The notes under the pieces: model-generated
What the model saw: the letters and a program-made list of their open reading frames with translations, nothing else
The model's database searches: none
Told to the model about the DNA's origin: nothing
Shown: one piece after another, positions 23,934 to 34,860 of the stretch
Position numbering within the stretch: position 1 is the first letter of the stretch
Layout: every line of letters begins with the position of its first letter
Made by a program: the position numbers and the translations under genes
Source: Pomacea canaliculata
Lineage: Eukaryota; Mollusca; Gastropoda; Architaenioglossa; Ampullariidae
DNA length: 64,000 bases
Assembly (NCBI RefSeq): GCF_003073045.1
Contig: NC_037596.1
Coordinates: 14,883,012-14,947,011, forward strand
Direction: 5' to 3'

Positions 23934-26901
23934 ATGATGGTCTTCTATTTGACATCGCTACTTTTTTTGGCGATACAAGGTACGTGTGATACTCAAATGC
24001 CTTTTTAGGAAGTATGAAAAACTTACAAATGACACAACGAAACAAAAATCCATGAAGCTTTATATGATACAGCCTTATATAATGTTAGAAAGTTCTGGCT
24101 GGTTTAAAGGCCAGGATTATATTTTTATTCTATTGTTGTGATAGAAATAAGAAAATCTAGTGTTAATAGAATAGTGGACACATTTGTAACTATTGCAGGA
24201 TAGTAAGACGAATTTCTGAATAAACAACAAACGCTACTAATAATTGCAGTTATAAGGAAGTACTTTGCGTAACGATGAATATTATTGAGAAATGTCATCC
24301 TTTATTCTTAACGAATATAGTAGATAATTTTATTTCTATCTATCTTTTCAGATTGCTATTATTGCTACATTTTTTCTGTTTATTATTAGTCTTTTCGCTC
24401 CGTCAAACCCAAATGTTTCTTCTATTGACAACTTCACATGTTTGAGTTACAGGAGGTGTAGCGACAGAGTGCGAGGGAAAGGATGGAGTGAACTTAACTT
24501 GTAAATTTCTAGAAGATATAAACTCAACACAAACAGATTTTTCAGTGTATTTTGATCCCGACAATGGGTCTCAAGGTAACAAACTTATGTTGTTGTTTTT
24601 AAAGTCAACATTCTCTTACATTTGTGATATGACTGGTCACTGGTTGGAAAGATTTGGAACAGAGGTTAAAAAGCAGGAAGAAGCAATGTAGTCTGCAGCA
24701 ATTTCTGTTTCTTTAAATACCTCTACAAGAAATAAATTATTGCCTAAGTTTAATGGCTTAATGGTTTGTACTTTAAATCAGTTTTCAGGTACACATAGTT
24801 ATTACCGATTTTGCTGGTAATGGCTGAGCTAAACATTTGAATAATTATATCGTATAATGAATTATTTTATTCTTTTAAAACCATTTAGGTATCGAATAGT
24901 GTAAGAATGTAGCTTCTAAGCAATCTCTTATAATTAAGGTAATGAGAGGTAGTATAAAAATGTAGCTTCTAAGCAAGTTATTATAATTAAGGTAATGAGA
25001 GATAATATGTGTGTAGTTTTTGATAATTCTTGATCATTTTTATATATTTAGGTTACAAAAGGTTAAGGAATCAAATAAAATGTTAAAGCCCTTTTATATA
25101 CAGCTATATTGTGTCTAACGAAATTTACTTTAAAGTTTTCTTACAATCACAGAGACGCTGGTTGACTGTGCGTGGGTAAACAAAAAGCTCGACTGTATCG
25201 AGCAGCAGGGAGTCAAATGCTTACAGCCTGTGTCAAACTATGCAGTAATTAGTGTATCCCCTCGATTTACAAACAAAACTGGAAGTTTTACATGCAAACC
25301 TGATGGATACCGCCTTGAGAGCATCAAACCTTGTCGTTTTATTGAAACCAAAGGTACATGTGATTTTATGCGACACTTTCCGTCCCCTGACTTTATTATA
25401 ACATACACTCTTACAAATTGAAAATAACAGAAAAAACTGTTTTCAACCTAAAGAAACAATGAAATCCCAGCATTGATTAGTTATAGAAATCGTACAGATA
25501 AATTAATTTATACTCAGAAAAAAGTATTTTAGTTCGAAATCACATGTTTCAGACTAGTCAAAACATTTTATTTTGAAGTATCATTTTCAGGAAGTGGACA
25601 GAATGCATCATGTGAGGTCCAAACGGCAATGGTGGAAGACACTCTGATTGTAAATTGTACATTTTCCATGAAAATCGAAAGTTTTAAGATCAAGATGAAT
25701 ACAAGTGAGCTTTTGTTTACTCTCTTTTATTTTACTTTACTTAATGTAAGACGTTTTGGCTAAAATTGGAGTCAGCACATACAAAACCATACTCATAAAT
25801 GTGTGATTTTTTAAGCGTGCACGATGTATATGGAAATATTCTGTGAAATATACGAAATATACGAAATATTCTGTGAAACGATTTTCCTTTCTTTCGTCAT
25901 CTATTTCTTTAGTGGAAAATACTCCTTCCTAAGTAATAAAAATATTAATTTTTTGTCCAGCTGACCTCGCCTACTTTACAAAGGTAGATTGTCAAAGCTC
26001 AGATGTATGTCGCCATCAGTCTGGAGCTCGCGAAGATTTCTTTACTGTGAAATTGGATCATCCAGGGAAGCTGTACGATGAGTATAGTTGCCACCCAGAG
26101 AATCCTGCACCTCAGCTTAAAGTCAGAGAATGCAGTCTATCTAAAAACACACACATTGAAAGTAATACTCCACTAAAAAAATTTCTTTTATAATGTAATT
26201 TATGTTGGTCACATTGTCAAAATCCTGTTTAAATTCTTTCTAATCTATTGTCTATTACGATATTATTCATGCCCAAATTCTTCACCTTCATCCATGCACT
26301 TTGTTCATTTATTTCTATCTGGAAGTAACCAACTTTATATATTTTATTGCTAATAATAAAAATGTGATTTGAACAGTGTTTTAATTGGTTTTTACTTTTA
26401 GAAACGCCCGTGTCTGTGACTCAGGTTACTGCAGCTGCTGTTGCTGGTGGTTTATGTGTGCTCACTGTTGTTTCAATAGTGACCGCGGTAATATTTAAGC
26501 AAAAAAGATGGTAAGTTTTAACAATATGCAATATTTTATGTTTTTTAAAGTAGAAAAAATACTGTAATTCAGTGTCTTATATTCTAGCCTCTAGGAACCA
26601 TGATATGTTTATATAAAAAACACAGCGGGACTAAGATTTGACTTGCGGTCTTTTTTCTGAAACTTATGTCATAGACACAAAAAATTTTAATCACCCTCAA
26701 TGAAACCATTAGATATCTTGTTCTTGCTAAGACAGCAATAAAGTAAATATAAACGCGTTAAAATTAACTTGGTTTTTTCTTCACAGCAGTTGTCTTACGA
26801 CAATGGACATACACCATCCACTGAAATGCTTTGAAAAGAAAGAAAAGCAAAAAAGAAAAGGAAAAGAAATGAGCACTCTACATGAAACTTTTCTCATTTA
26901 G
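23934..26901 (+). CDS. Gene C, family 1: two-Ig-domain type I membrane receptor
   Basis: Seven exons: 23934-23979, 24453-24575, 25153-25353, 25591-25704, 25961-26161, 26402-26510 and 26787-26901 (TAG); 302 residues. The first exon gives MMVFYLTSLLFLAIQG, a clear signal peptide. Ig-like domain 1 spans exons 2-3 (NLTCKF; GSFTCK), domain 2 spans exons 4-5 (IVNCTF; DEYSCH). The two domains and the signal exon have the same total coding length (685 bases) as in gene A, with identical phases. The membrane helix is VAGGLCVLTVVSIVTAVIF. The tail is only about 38 residues and lysine-rich (FEKKEKQKRKGKE), without an ITIM, and unlike the tails of A and G. Several NxT/S glycosylation sites are present. 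Likely a surface recognition protein; ligand unknown. Confidence 0.88.
24908..25008 (+). repeat. Two-copy tandem repeat, period 53, in intron 2 of gene C
   Basis: Both copies start TGTAGCTTCTAAGCAA and contain TATAATTAAGGTAATGAGAG; they differ at several positions. Confidence 0.85.
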
Positions 26902-26909
26902 TTTTTGCA

Positions 26910-26915
26910 AATAAA
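26910..26915 (+). terminator. Probable polyadenylation signal of gene C
   Basis: AATAAA occurs 9 bases after the gene C stop, implying a very short 3' untranslated region. Confidence 0.55.
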
Positions 26916-28640
26916 AAGTTTGTCATATTGAACGACATATAAAGGAATGGTACTGATTCAGAATACGTGAAAGGACGACGTTGATTTAAGAAAATAAAGA
27001 AGTGGCTGGCAAATGTGAAAGAGCAAAGAAGCTGCCTACTGAGAACTTCCTAACGGGCACACAATACATGCCTTTTGGCGCGTTCTCTCCTCTAGGAGCC
27101 CCACCCAATTCCCCAGAAGACAGCGGATCCGCCTCATAGGCAAGCCGAAATGCTTCAGGTCCTTGGGGCAATTACTGAACCGAAAAATCAAGCGTCCTCC
27201 CTTAGCATTCTGGCACGAAAATTATGGTGGAATTACTAGAAAATCATATTATAAATAATTTTGTGATTTGCATTTAGAAAAGATCTTTTGAAAATAAAAA
27301 TATCTCCTGCCAAGTTGATTTTGTTCCTCACATGAACGACAAGACGCATAACGTCGTAACGACGAGTAAGGCCTATACGGGTTTTGCAATATAAAAGATC
27401 AAAGGATTCAAGTGTTTCTGCATTGGACTACAACAACATTGGAAAGAATGATATTAACAGTAGCTGTAGGTGCCAAAACCACGGTTTCATTATGTCCAGT
27501 GAGTATGCTAAAATAAACTGTAAATGATATTATTCTTTAAATATGTGTATATGTTCCAGCTTAAAAAAGAAATATTTGTATTAGTGTCTGTTTCAGACTA
27601 ATCTAGATTCTGTTAAAAAAAACTTCAATGCATGTTGTGAATATTTAATTGTGTATATAATTCCATATTGTACCATTATTATATTATCAGCATTGTTATC
27701 TCATATAATATAAATTACAGTTGAAAATATTTTTATTCTAAGAGTTAAATAGTAGTTTTATATTTCAGGTATAAGTTTATCCTTCAGGGATTCGTCACAT
27801 CCAACTCTTTCGGTCATCTTCGCCAATGGGTTTCTGTGTTGTCTATGTATTTCTTTATATCTGAACTATTTGATCTCCCTAACGTCCTAGTGCAGAAAAA
27901 TCAAGGGACTAAGAATAAATCCTCTCGTGTTGTCTGTCAGAGAAGCAGACCCTACTGAGCCCCTCTTTTGCGAGTGTCAATGGTTGCTAATCCGAGCCTT
28001 GATTAGAAGATAGCCACCCTGTGGTCCCGTTGTCTTTACGGCCTTGAACCATCACCTGCCTGACCTACTGACCTACCCTGCCAACTCGGTTTCCTCGGTT
28101 TGCTTCTGTCGCCCTCCTCTCTAAGCCAGACATAAGCAGGAGAACTTTTGGATTGATTCAAAGCCATCTCTTTTCAAAGAAATATCCTTCAAAGCTAAGC
28201 GTAATATTTTGCACATGCCCGAATTCTTCAACTTCGTCCATCCGCTATGTTTATTTTGCTGTATAGATTTCTTGTGATTATACTCTACATCGTGACTAAT
28301 TCATACTTACAAAGACAATCTTTGCTTATATTTTAGTGTTTAGGTTGTGTGGTTTCTGGAAAATATTGATCCTGCTTTTTATGTATTACTTTTACGCTTT
28401 ATGTAAATATTTCCTTCAACCGTTCTTACCTTTGCTGTTGTAGTCTTATTTCTTGTTTCTGTCAAATGTATTTATTACTTTTTTATATTAAATTTATCTA
28501 TGACTCTAAGAACGTTGTACAGTTATAAATGCGCGAGCGTGTGTGTGTAAATGTTTATTATATACATGTGGTTTTCTTTGAGTCTTTTATAAAACACACT
28601 AAATAAATCTGTCTGTCCTTAAGATGGCATGAAAAGATCT
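26916..28640. other. C-D intergenic region with a possible orphan first exon
   Basis: A relatively GC-rich stretch at 27020-27220 is unassigned. At 27391 the sequence TATAAAAG precedes, by about 60 bases, an ATG (27449) that opens MILTVAVGAKTTVSLCP and runs into a consensus donor GTGAGT near 27500. This resembles a promoter plus first exon, but no matching downstream exon was found. No gene is otherwise recognised. Confidence 0.3.
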
Positions 28641-28649
28641 CTAACAGTA

Positions 28650-28895
28650 GTCTGTAGAAGAGAACCAACCAGAAGGCCACTAGCCAAGACATCACAAAGC
28701 GCAAATGGGGCTGAACAGGACACACCCTGCGTAAACCAGCTGACAACATTGCCAAGCAGGCACTTGAATGGAACCCTCAGGGGAAGAGGAGAGTTGGGAG
28801 ACCGAAGCAGACTTGGAAAAGAACAGTAGAGAGCGAGGCAAAGGACATCGGAACCACATGGGCCCAGTATCCAGTCCCAAATAAATAAATAAATC
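28650..28895 (+). mobile_element. LINE 3' end fragment ending in a simple-repeat tail
   Basis: With small frame changes the plus strand reads TKRKWG..GHTLRKPADN, then ALEWNPQGKRRVGRPKQTWK and VESEAKDIGTTWAQ. This is the conserved C-terminal zone of a LINE family distinct from the one at 2720. It is directly followed by an (AAAT)/(AAAC) tail, the usual 3' end of such elements. Confidence 0.75.
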
Positions 28896-28951
28896 AATAA
28901 ACAAACAAACAAACAAACAAACAAACAAACAAACAAACAAACAAACAAACA
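28880..28951 (+). repeat. (AAAT)n/(AAAC)n microsatellite
   Basis: A short AAAT run passes into about 14 copies of AAAC. The minus-strand Val-Cys-Leu-Phe repeat frames here are artefacts of it. Confidence 0.95.
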
Positions 28952-29258
28952 ATATAAGCAATGAGAACAGAGAGGGCGATAATGGCGTCAATGAATGAAT
29001 CGTGTTGGTAGAGTGATCAAGGGGCAATTAAACACTGACATATTTTGTGTTATATACTGCATGTGCAATCATATAAATCTGTGTTAAAAAAACTATTTTC
29101 ATGTAGCTCTAACACTTAACGAGGAAAGTAATTTTCTAGAAACTCACATCGCTGACTAATGGAATATAAGTGACTGAGATGCTTCCTTATATTCGAAATA
29201 AAAGTGTAGGCATGACAGTAGAACCTGTCTTTGTCAATCCAGGGAGAGAAAATAAATT

Positions 29259-32200
29259 ATGGGCACAATCCTACGCTTTATGATGTTCTTCTTTTTCTAC
29301 CTGCTTTGCTTGCCTTTATGTGTACTGTGCACTGCGACAAACTGTAAGTATTTTATCTTCAAAAGGTTTAAGAAATGAATCATTGCTGACCAGATATCTT
29401 CCATACACGATAATAATTTTAATAAAAGTCGAGCTTCATAGTAGTTTTAAGCATTACTTATTACAAAGCTAGTTAAAAATAGAACAAAGGAAGAGAAAAA
29501 AGGTTTAGAAATCCTTTTTTGGTATCACAATTACTTTGATTAATTCGTTCTTGACAACGTTTCATCCTTTGTTGGTGCGTGTCTTTCTTTAATTATTTAT
29601 ATGCCTTGTTTATGTAGCTTGTTTTCCTTTCCATTAAATCTACTGAAAATTTTTTTTTCATTCAAGCCATCAATAAAGGTCAGGTATTTTTCAGGTACAC
29701 AAATAGTTCAAAACAAAGATGTTGGAGATAGCCTCATTCTTTCAGAAAATACTTTTTTAAATTTAAGCAATAAACTGCCGGAAGTGACTTGTAAGTCATT
29801 TTTAATTGAGGTAAAAGTGTGTGCATCAGGAAAGCTACATAAATTCTGCAAGTGTCGATGGACTGTTGATAATTTTCTGAAATGCACAAGTGAATGTATC
29901 GATATGGTGTGTGAGGCTGATAACTCTGAAATGCGCATGTCCTTGCTCGTGAGACGGATGTACAGTGAAGTCGTGTGGGAGCTCCTCGAAAACAACTCTT
30001 TACCAGTTGTGCTGAACCATACTAAACTGCAAGTAAACTGTAAGTTTCTTGTAGATGACCCGTTGAATGTTTGTAAATGACCGGATATGCACGCATTATG
30101 CCTGTTAAAGAACTAAATAAAAAGCATTGATTTATGTTTTTAAACATTTATTCATTTATAAATGTAATGAAGATTTTCGAGAAAATACTTTGTAATAGTT
30201 TTATCTTTCATGAAAATTACTAACGAATGATTATTCTGACTGTGTGTAGTTGTTGCCCATGAGAAGCAAGGTGTTTAGCTTGGAGTTTATAAGGACTTAC
30301 AATAGCAGTATTTATGTGCTTGATAAAGTAAGGAAGCAATTACTGTTTCTAATTGGCACAGCGGCCTTAAAATTGCTTACAAAAACAAAATAATACCTTA
30401 TTATTTTAGTCGTTTGTCTTTCACTTTTTTTCCCGCAGACCGTCCACAAATCACCCAACTTATGGTAAATGACGATCAGGCTAACAGGACACACACTGTT
30501 GATGAGAAGCAGGAAGTAAACATCTCATGTTTCTTCTCAAACGGGAACCCTCCAAGCAATATTAGCATGCTGGATGACAATGGGAATACTTTGAGTTCAT
30601 CAAGTGACAGAGAAGGATATCTCGTGCTGTCTCGGGAATTTCGTTGCCATGATGTCTGGCCGACTATCCATTGTCAAGCCCCTGGTTCGGAACTGAACAG
30701 ATCTATGTCCATTCTTGTGAGATGTAAGTTACCTGATTGGCAAAATAAGTCAGCTTTGCACGATGTGGACGCTAATGAGCATTGATAATGCTAATAAATT
30801 ATTTACTTTTTTAGGTCTTCCCGAGCTTTCTTTCTTTGCTGCTCAAGTCGCCAATTGGACAAGCGTCCTACAAGGTCTGACTCTAAGATTCAAATCGCAC
30901 ACAAGTAACATCAGCAAATGTCTGATGACAGAGTTGTACTCTGGACATACCTCCAGAAATGTGACTTGTACACTAAGTGGAAGAGCTCCCGAGTTTAATT
31001 TGACTTTGCACTTTGGTGAAGAAACATGGATTAGACCGGGAAACTGGACTCTGGATATCACTACAGAGTTTGGGATCACAAACATAACCTTTGAATTAAT
31101 TAACGATACGGCTCATAGTAAGTACACAATACTCACAGGCTAAAGTATTTATATCTTCAAAGGAATAATACAAAGAGTTTACTGACGTACCTTTATATTT
31201 TAAGAACACGACAACAGATTTAAACAATCGCAGATAAATCTTAAAGTAGAAATCCGACTAATTTATCTGTTTCCGTCTCCATCTCAACTGCTTTATCTGT
31301 TATTCTCTCTGTCCTACTTCCCTTTATTTTACTCTCTTTTTCTCTCTTTTATTTAGGCACGCATGCACGCATTGACGCTAACCATGACATTCATGATACT
31401 TAGGTTTGAATAAGGACTCTTTGTTGTTAAGTTAGAAATAAGATTTCTTGTTGCGAGTACCGAGCTCTTAGATAAAGACATTCATTAACACCACATGAAG
31501 GATTTTGCTTTACATTATTTTTTAAAAAAAGCTAATTTGTTCTTTCAAGCCGGCGTCTCACCCAGTTCAGAATATCCTGGCCAACTAACAGAAAGCAACA
31601 TACTCCTGGTAATATCTGGATGTCTTTTGACTGTCATTGTCTTCAGTGCTGGTCTCTCGATCCTTTGCGTGGTAAAGTTTGCCAAACATCATGGCGTACA
31701 GGGTAAGTTTTGTACATTTTCTTTTAACATCTTAAGAACAATTTATAATTAAGCTTTAAACAAGTTGAATATTTTCTCCATACAGGTGTACAAGGATTTG
31801 ATTCAAATAACAGCGAAGAACACCAAGACGATGCACTCTATGAAAATCGTGGTAGGAAACTCTCTGGCCTGCTATTATTGTCTTACAAAATACTTGTTTA
31901 AAACAAAAGGCTATCTCGATGGTTTTAATGTTTCTCTTTCTTGTGATTTCTTGTGTATTATAAATAAACCTGCAATGCTCTTATAGCTCAATTTAGGCTA
32001 TTTATTCTAAAACCTCAAGAAACAGATTACAATCTGTCAACTGGTCTATTAATGCTATATTTTTACTCTCTGATTTTTTTAATGTTATTTTATGTGTGTT
32101 TAGTTGTATGTGTACGTGTGTCTAATAGAAAGAGAAAGAAAAAGAGGAAGAAGGAAATATGGAAGTGAGAATTAAAGATAAAGCGGTAGAGATTGAGAGA

Positions 32201-32954
32201 GAAACCGATTGTTTAGTTGAATTTCCACTCTACATTTAGCTGCTAAAACGAGAAACTACTTACTAATATTAATACTATTCCTCAGGAAATGCAATGATTG
32301 GCAGTGTTGTTGCTGTTTGCTCTTCTGAAGCAGAGGTGAAACTGTCTAACATTTTAATTAATTAATTTGTAAACGTATGATTATTTAAGATTACGGGAAC
32401 CAACATACATTGTTTCTCATTTACATGTGACTTAAAAGGGAAAATTCGGGGGGAAAACGAGTTTTAAAATTAGATTTAGTAATACCAGAAGGGCCCATAG
32501 AGAAGCTTATCTTATTATTGTTGAGCATAACAGACGGAAGTTCAAGCTAATTTAAATAAAGATTTAATTGAATCAAAATGAATGATTTCCTGTTTGACGG
32601 ACCGACATTGAGGAAGACGACAAGATAAGATTCAGAATGTCTAGTGCTACTTAATTAGCGGGAAATTAGTGAGTGACCGAAATTAAGGCATAGAAAAGTT
32701 AAGATAGAAAGAAAAACAATGAATGAATGGAAAACGAAATAAAGTAACTAATCAACTAAAACTGATTTTCATCTTTTTTGTTTTTGTTTTTTAAGCAGCA
32801 CCATACACAAACCTTGGGTCATCGTAATGCCGACGGGTTGATATACGGAGAGTTGGACTTTGGAGACAAAGAACCTTCAGATGTTATCATCGGCTCTTTG
32901 CCCGATAACCACTATGCACAGATCAACTTTGCAGCTTCGATTCATCCACCTTAG
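29259..32954 (+). CDS. Gene D, family 2: three-domain receptor with ITIM, ITSM-like motif and an extra tail exon
   Basis: Eight exons: 29259-29343, 29695-30039, 30439-30723, 30815-31117, 31550-31702, 31786-31851, 32286-32335 and 32799-32954 (TAG); 480 residues. A signal peptide (MMFFFFYLLCLPLCVL) precedes domain 1 (SEVVWELLENNSLPVVLNH), domain 2 (VNISCFFSNGNPPSNISM; PTIHCQAPGSELNRS), domain 3 (APEFNLTLHF) and a membrane helix (about 356-378, ILLVISGCLLTVIVF). The tail contains an exon absent from B and E with ALYENRG, where YEN fits the pYxN rule for Grb2-type SH2 binding. The last exon has LIYGELDF (ITIM) and NHYAQINF, where Asn replaces the Thr of the ITSM. Phases match gene B. The tail may therefore have one canonical inhibitory site, one weakened site and one adaptor site (inferred). 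Confidence 0.87.
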
Positions 32955-34860
32955 CAATACTTTTAGATGACTTCGTCCAAGAATTCCTTGCTAGTAGCAC
33001 AAAGAGAAGGAACAGAAACCATAAATATCTGATATTTGTAAGTTGGTGACGAGGTCGGAGTTATCGAAATCTTCGCATATGCCAGAAAATTACCTTTAGC
33101 TTAATAAGAAAACATCGTGTTTAAAACATCTGTATTTTAAATATGGAGCTTTCCTTTACTAAAGCTCAAGATTAAACATATGTACAGACACAGTGGGATA
33201 TTGATGTCTATACAAAATATACCATTTGAGCAAATGAGTGAGGAGAGATAGGGAGGTGACTTATTTAAGCATGTAGAAAAAAAAGATTTTCTATAACATT
33301 GTTTTTATTTTGGTAATAATGATTATAATGATAATAAAAATAAGAAGAAAAATAAGGAGAAGTAAAGAAATTGATTGATGTAAATAAATAATGCAAATAT
33401 GCAAGTGATTTCTTTATTTTAATTTTGTGCTGAATATTCTGTTTACGATGCATTTTATTAGCAAAAATAACAGATAACATGCAAATATATTAGTTCACAT
33501 TAAAATAAGATATAAATAAGCATAAAGGCACACGCATGGAATAAATCACACTTTTGTAATGCAAAATATCCGCATAAAAGCGTTAGAGAAATAGAAGAGA
33601 TAAATTTGTATACCAAAAATGTAGATTTTGAGTTTGTAAATATAATATCAACACAACCAGTTTCATATATCTGTACATTGTATAATCTATTTTAATCAAA
33701 AGAGGGGCACCTTCCCACGCACACACAAAACTGGATGTTCAAAGCCATTACCACCAAGTTTTCACTAAGGAAGTATTTGGCTATCAAAAAAAGGGAACAA
33801 ACTCCCTTTTGCGCATTACTAGGTCTGCTGTGGTTATCTACCATATTCTCGCTAAAGGGTAATTCACTTTAGGCAAGTGTTCTTTTTTGAGTATAACAAC
33901 AACCAACCATCATGCAAATTTCTTCGTTCTTGTTATCTTTTCTGTATTAAAAAATCACAAACTCTTTCTTCTTGACATGAATTTAGTTTGGAAGAAGAAT
34001 TAAAATTAATCCTCAACATTGTAAGCAAAAAATATTGTTAAGCTAGTTTCTTTGACTTTTAATCAACAGCAAGTCAAATGTCTGTATAGATGACTAGTTT
34101 TCAGGAAAATTGTAATTAATACTTAGCGGATTTGCCGTAACCATTCAGCCAGAGTAATATAAACATGAACTATCTGCTATATGTAGTGTAAGTATCTGGA
34201 AGTGCAGCAAGCTACGATAAATAAGGAACAATTTTAAAACCTCTTATGATCTTGTCCGCTTCCTATCAGATCCTGTCTAATCATTCGCTGCCCTTTCTAG
34301 TCACTTCCCAAAAGACAGTGATTAAAGGTCTGGTATAGTGCTATGTTCCTCTAATGACTGGATAAGAAGAATGTGAGTGAATAGACTACCTTCTTTTGCT
34401 CAGTTCTCTACATACACTCCTTACTTATCACTATTCATTTAAATAGCTCATCAATTGTAATATCAGTATTGTTCTTGTGAATTTTGAAGGCTACAACCAG
34501 TGGTAGACCTGGGACAATATGTTGATGAGACCTATCATCATAAGTGTTACAAACTTCATGTCATGTGTTTGATAGTTTTCAGTAAATGGCGGTGTTTGTA
34601 TGCGAATATCTCGAGAACGAAATGTGAAGGAAGCAATGTTCACCTTATTTTAGAAAATAAAATCTTGCACTGGGCTTTACCTGATCATCACCCACTAGAG
34701 CTTTAACTTCCTATTTATAGAGTGTTTAGATAAGTTATGTTAATCGGAGGATACGTGAGGATGCGAAAGTGCGTGTTTCAGTATAGGATAGAACAACACT
34801 AAGCTCATGTTTGGCAGTAAAGTTCCTGTAAGTGTCAGGCCATGACAAGACGCTGTAAGC
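32955..34860. other. D-E intergenic region, nothing coding recognised
   Basis: This contains the 3' untranslated region of gene D (possible AATAAA near 33383) and AT-rich DNA. A 68-codon frame at 34500-34706 has no recognisable features. Confidence 0.5.

Noticed and set aside
28619-29027. Minus-strand frames of repeated Val-Cys-Leu-Phe
   Set aside because: Translation of the (AAAC)n tail of a LINE fragment on the wrong strand.
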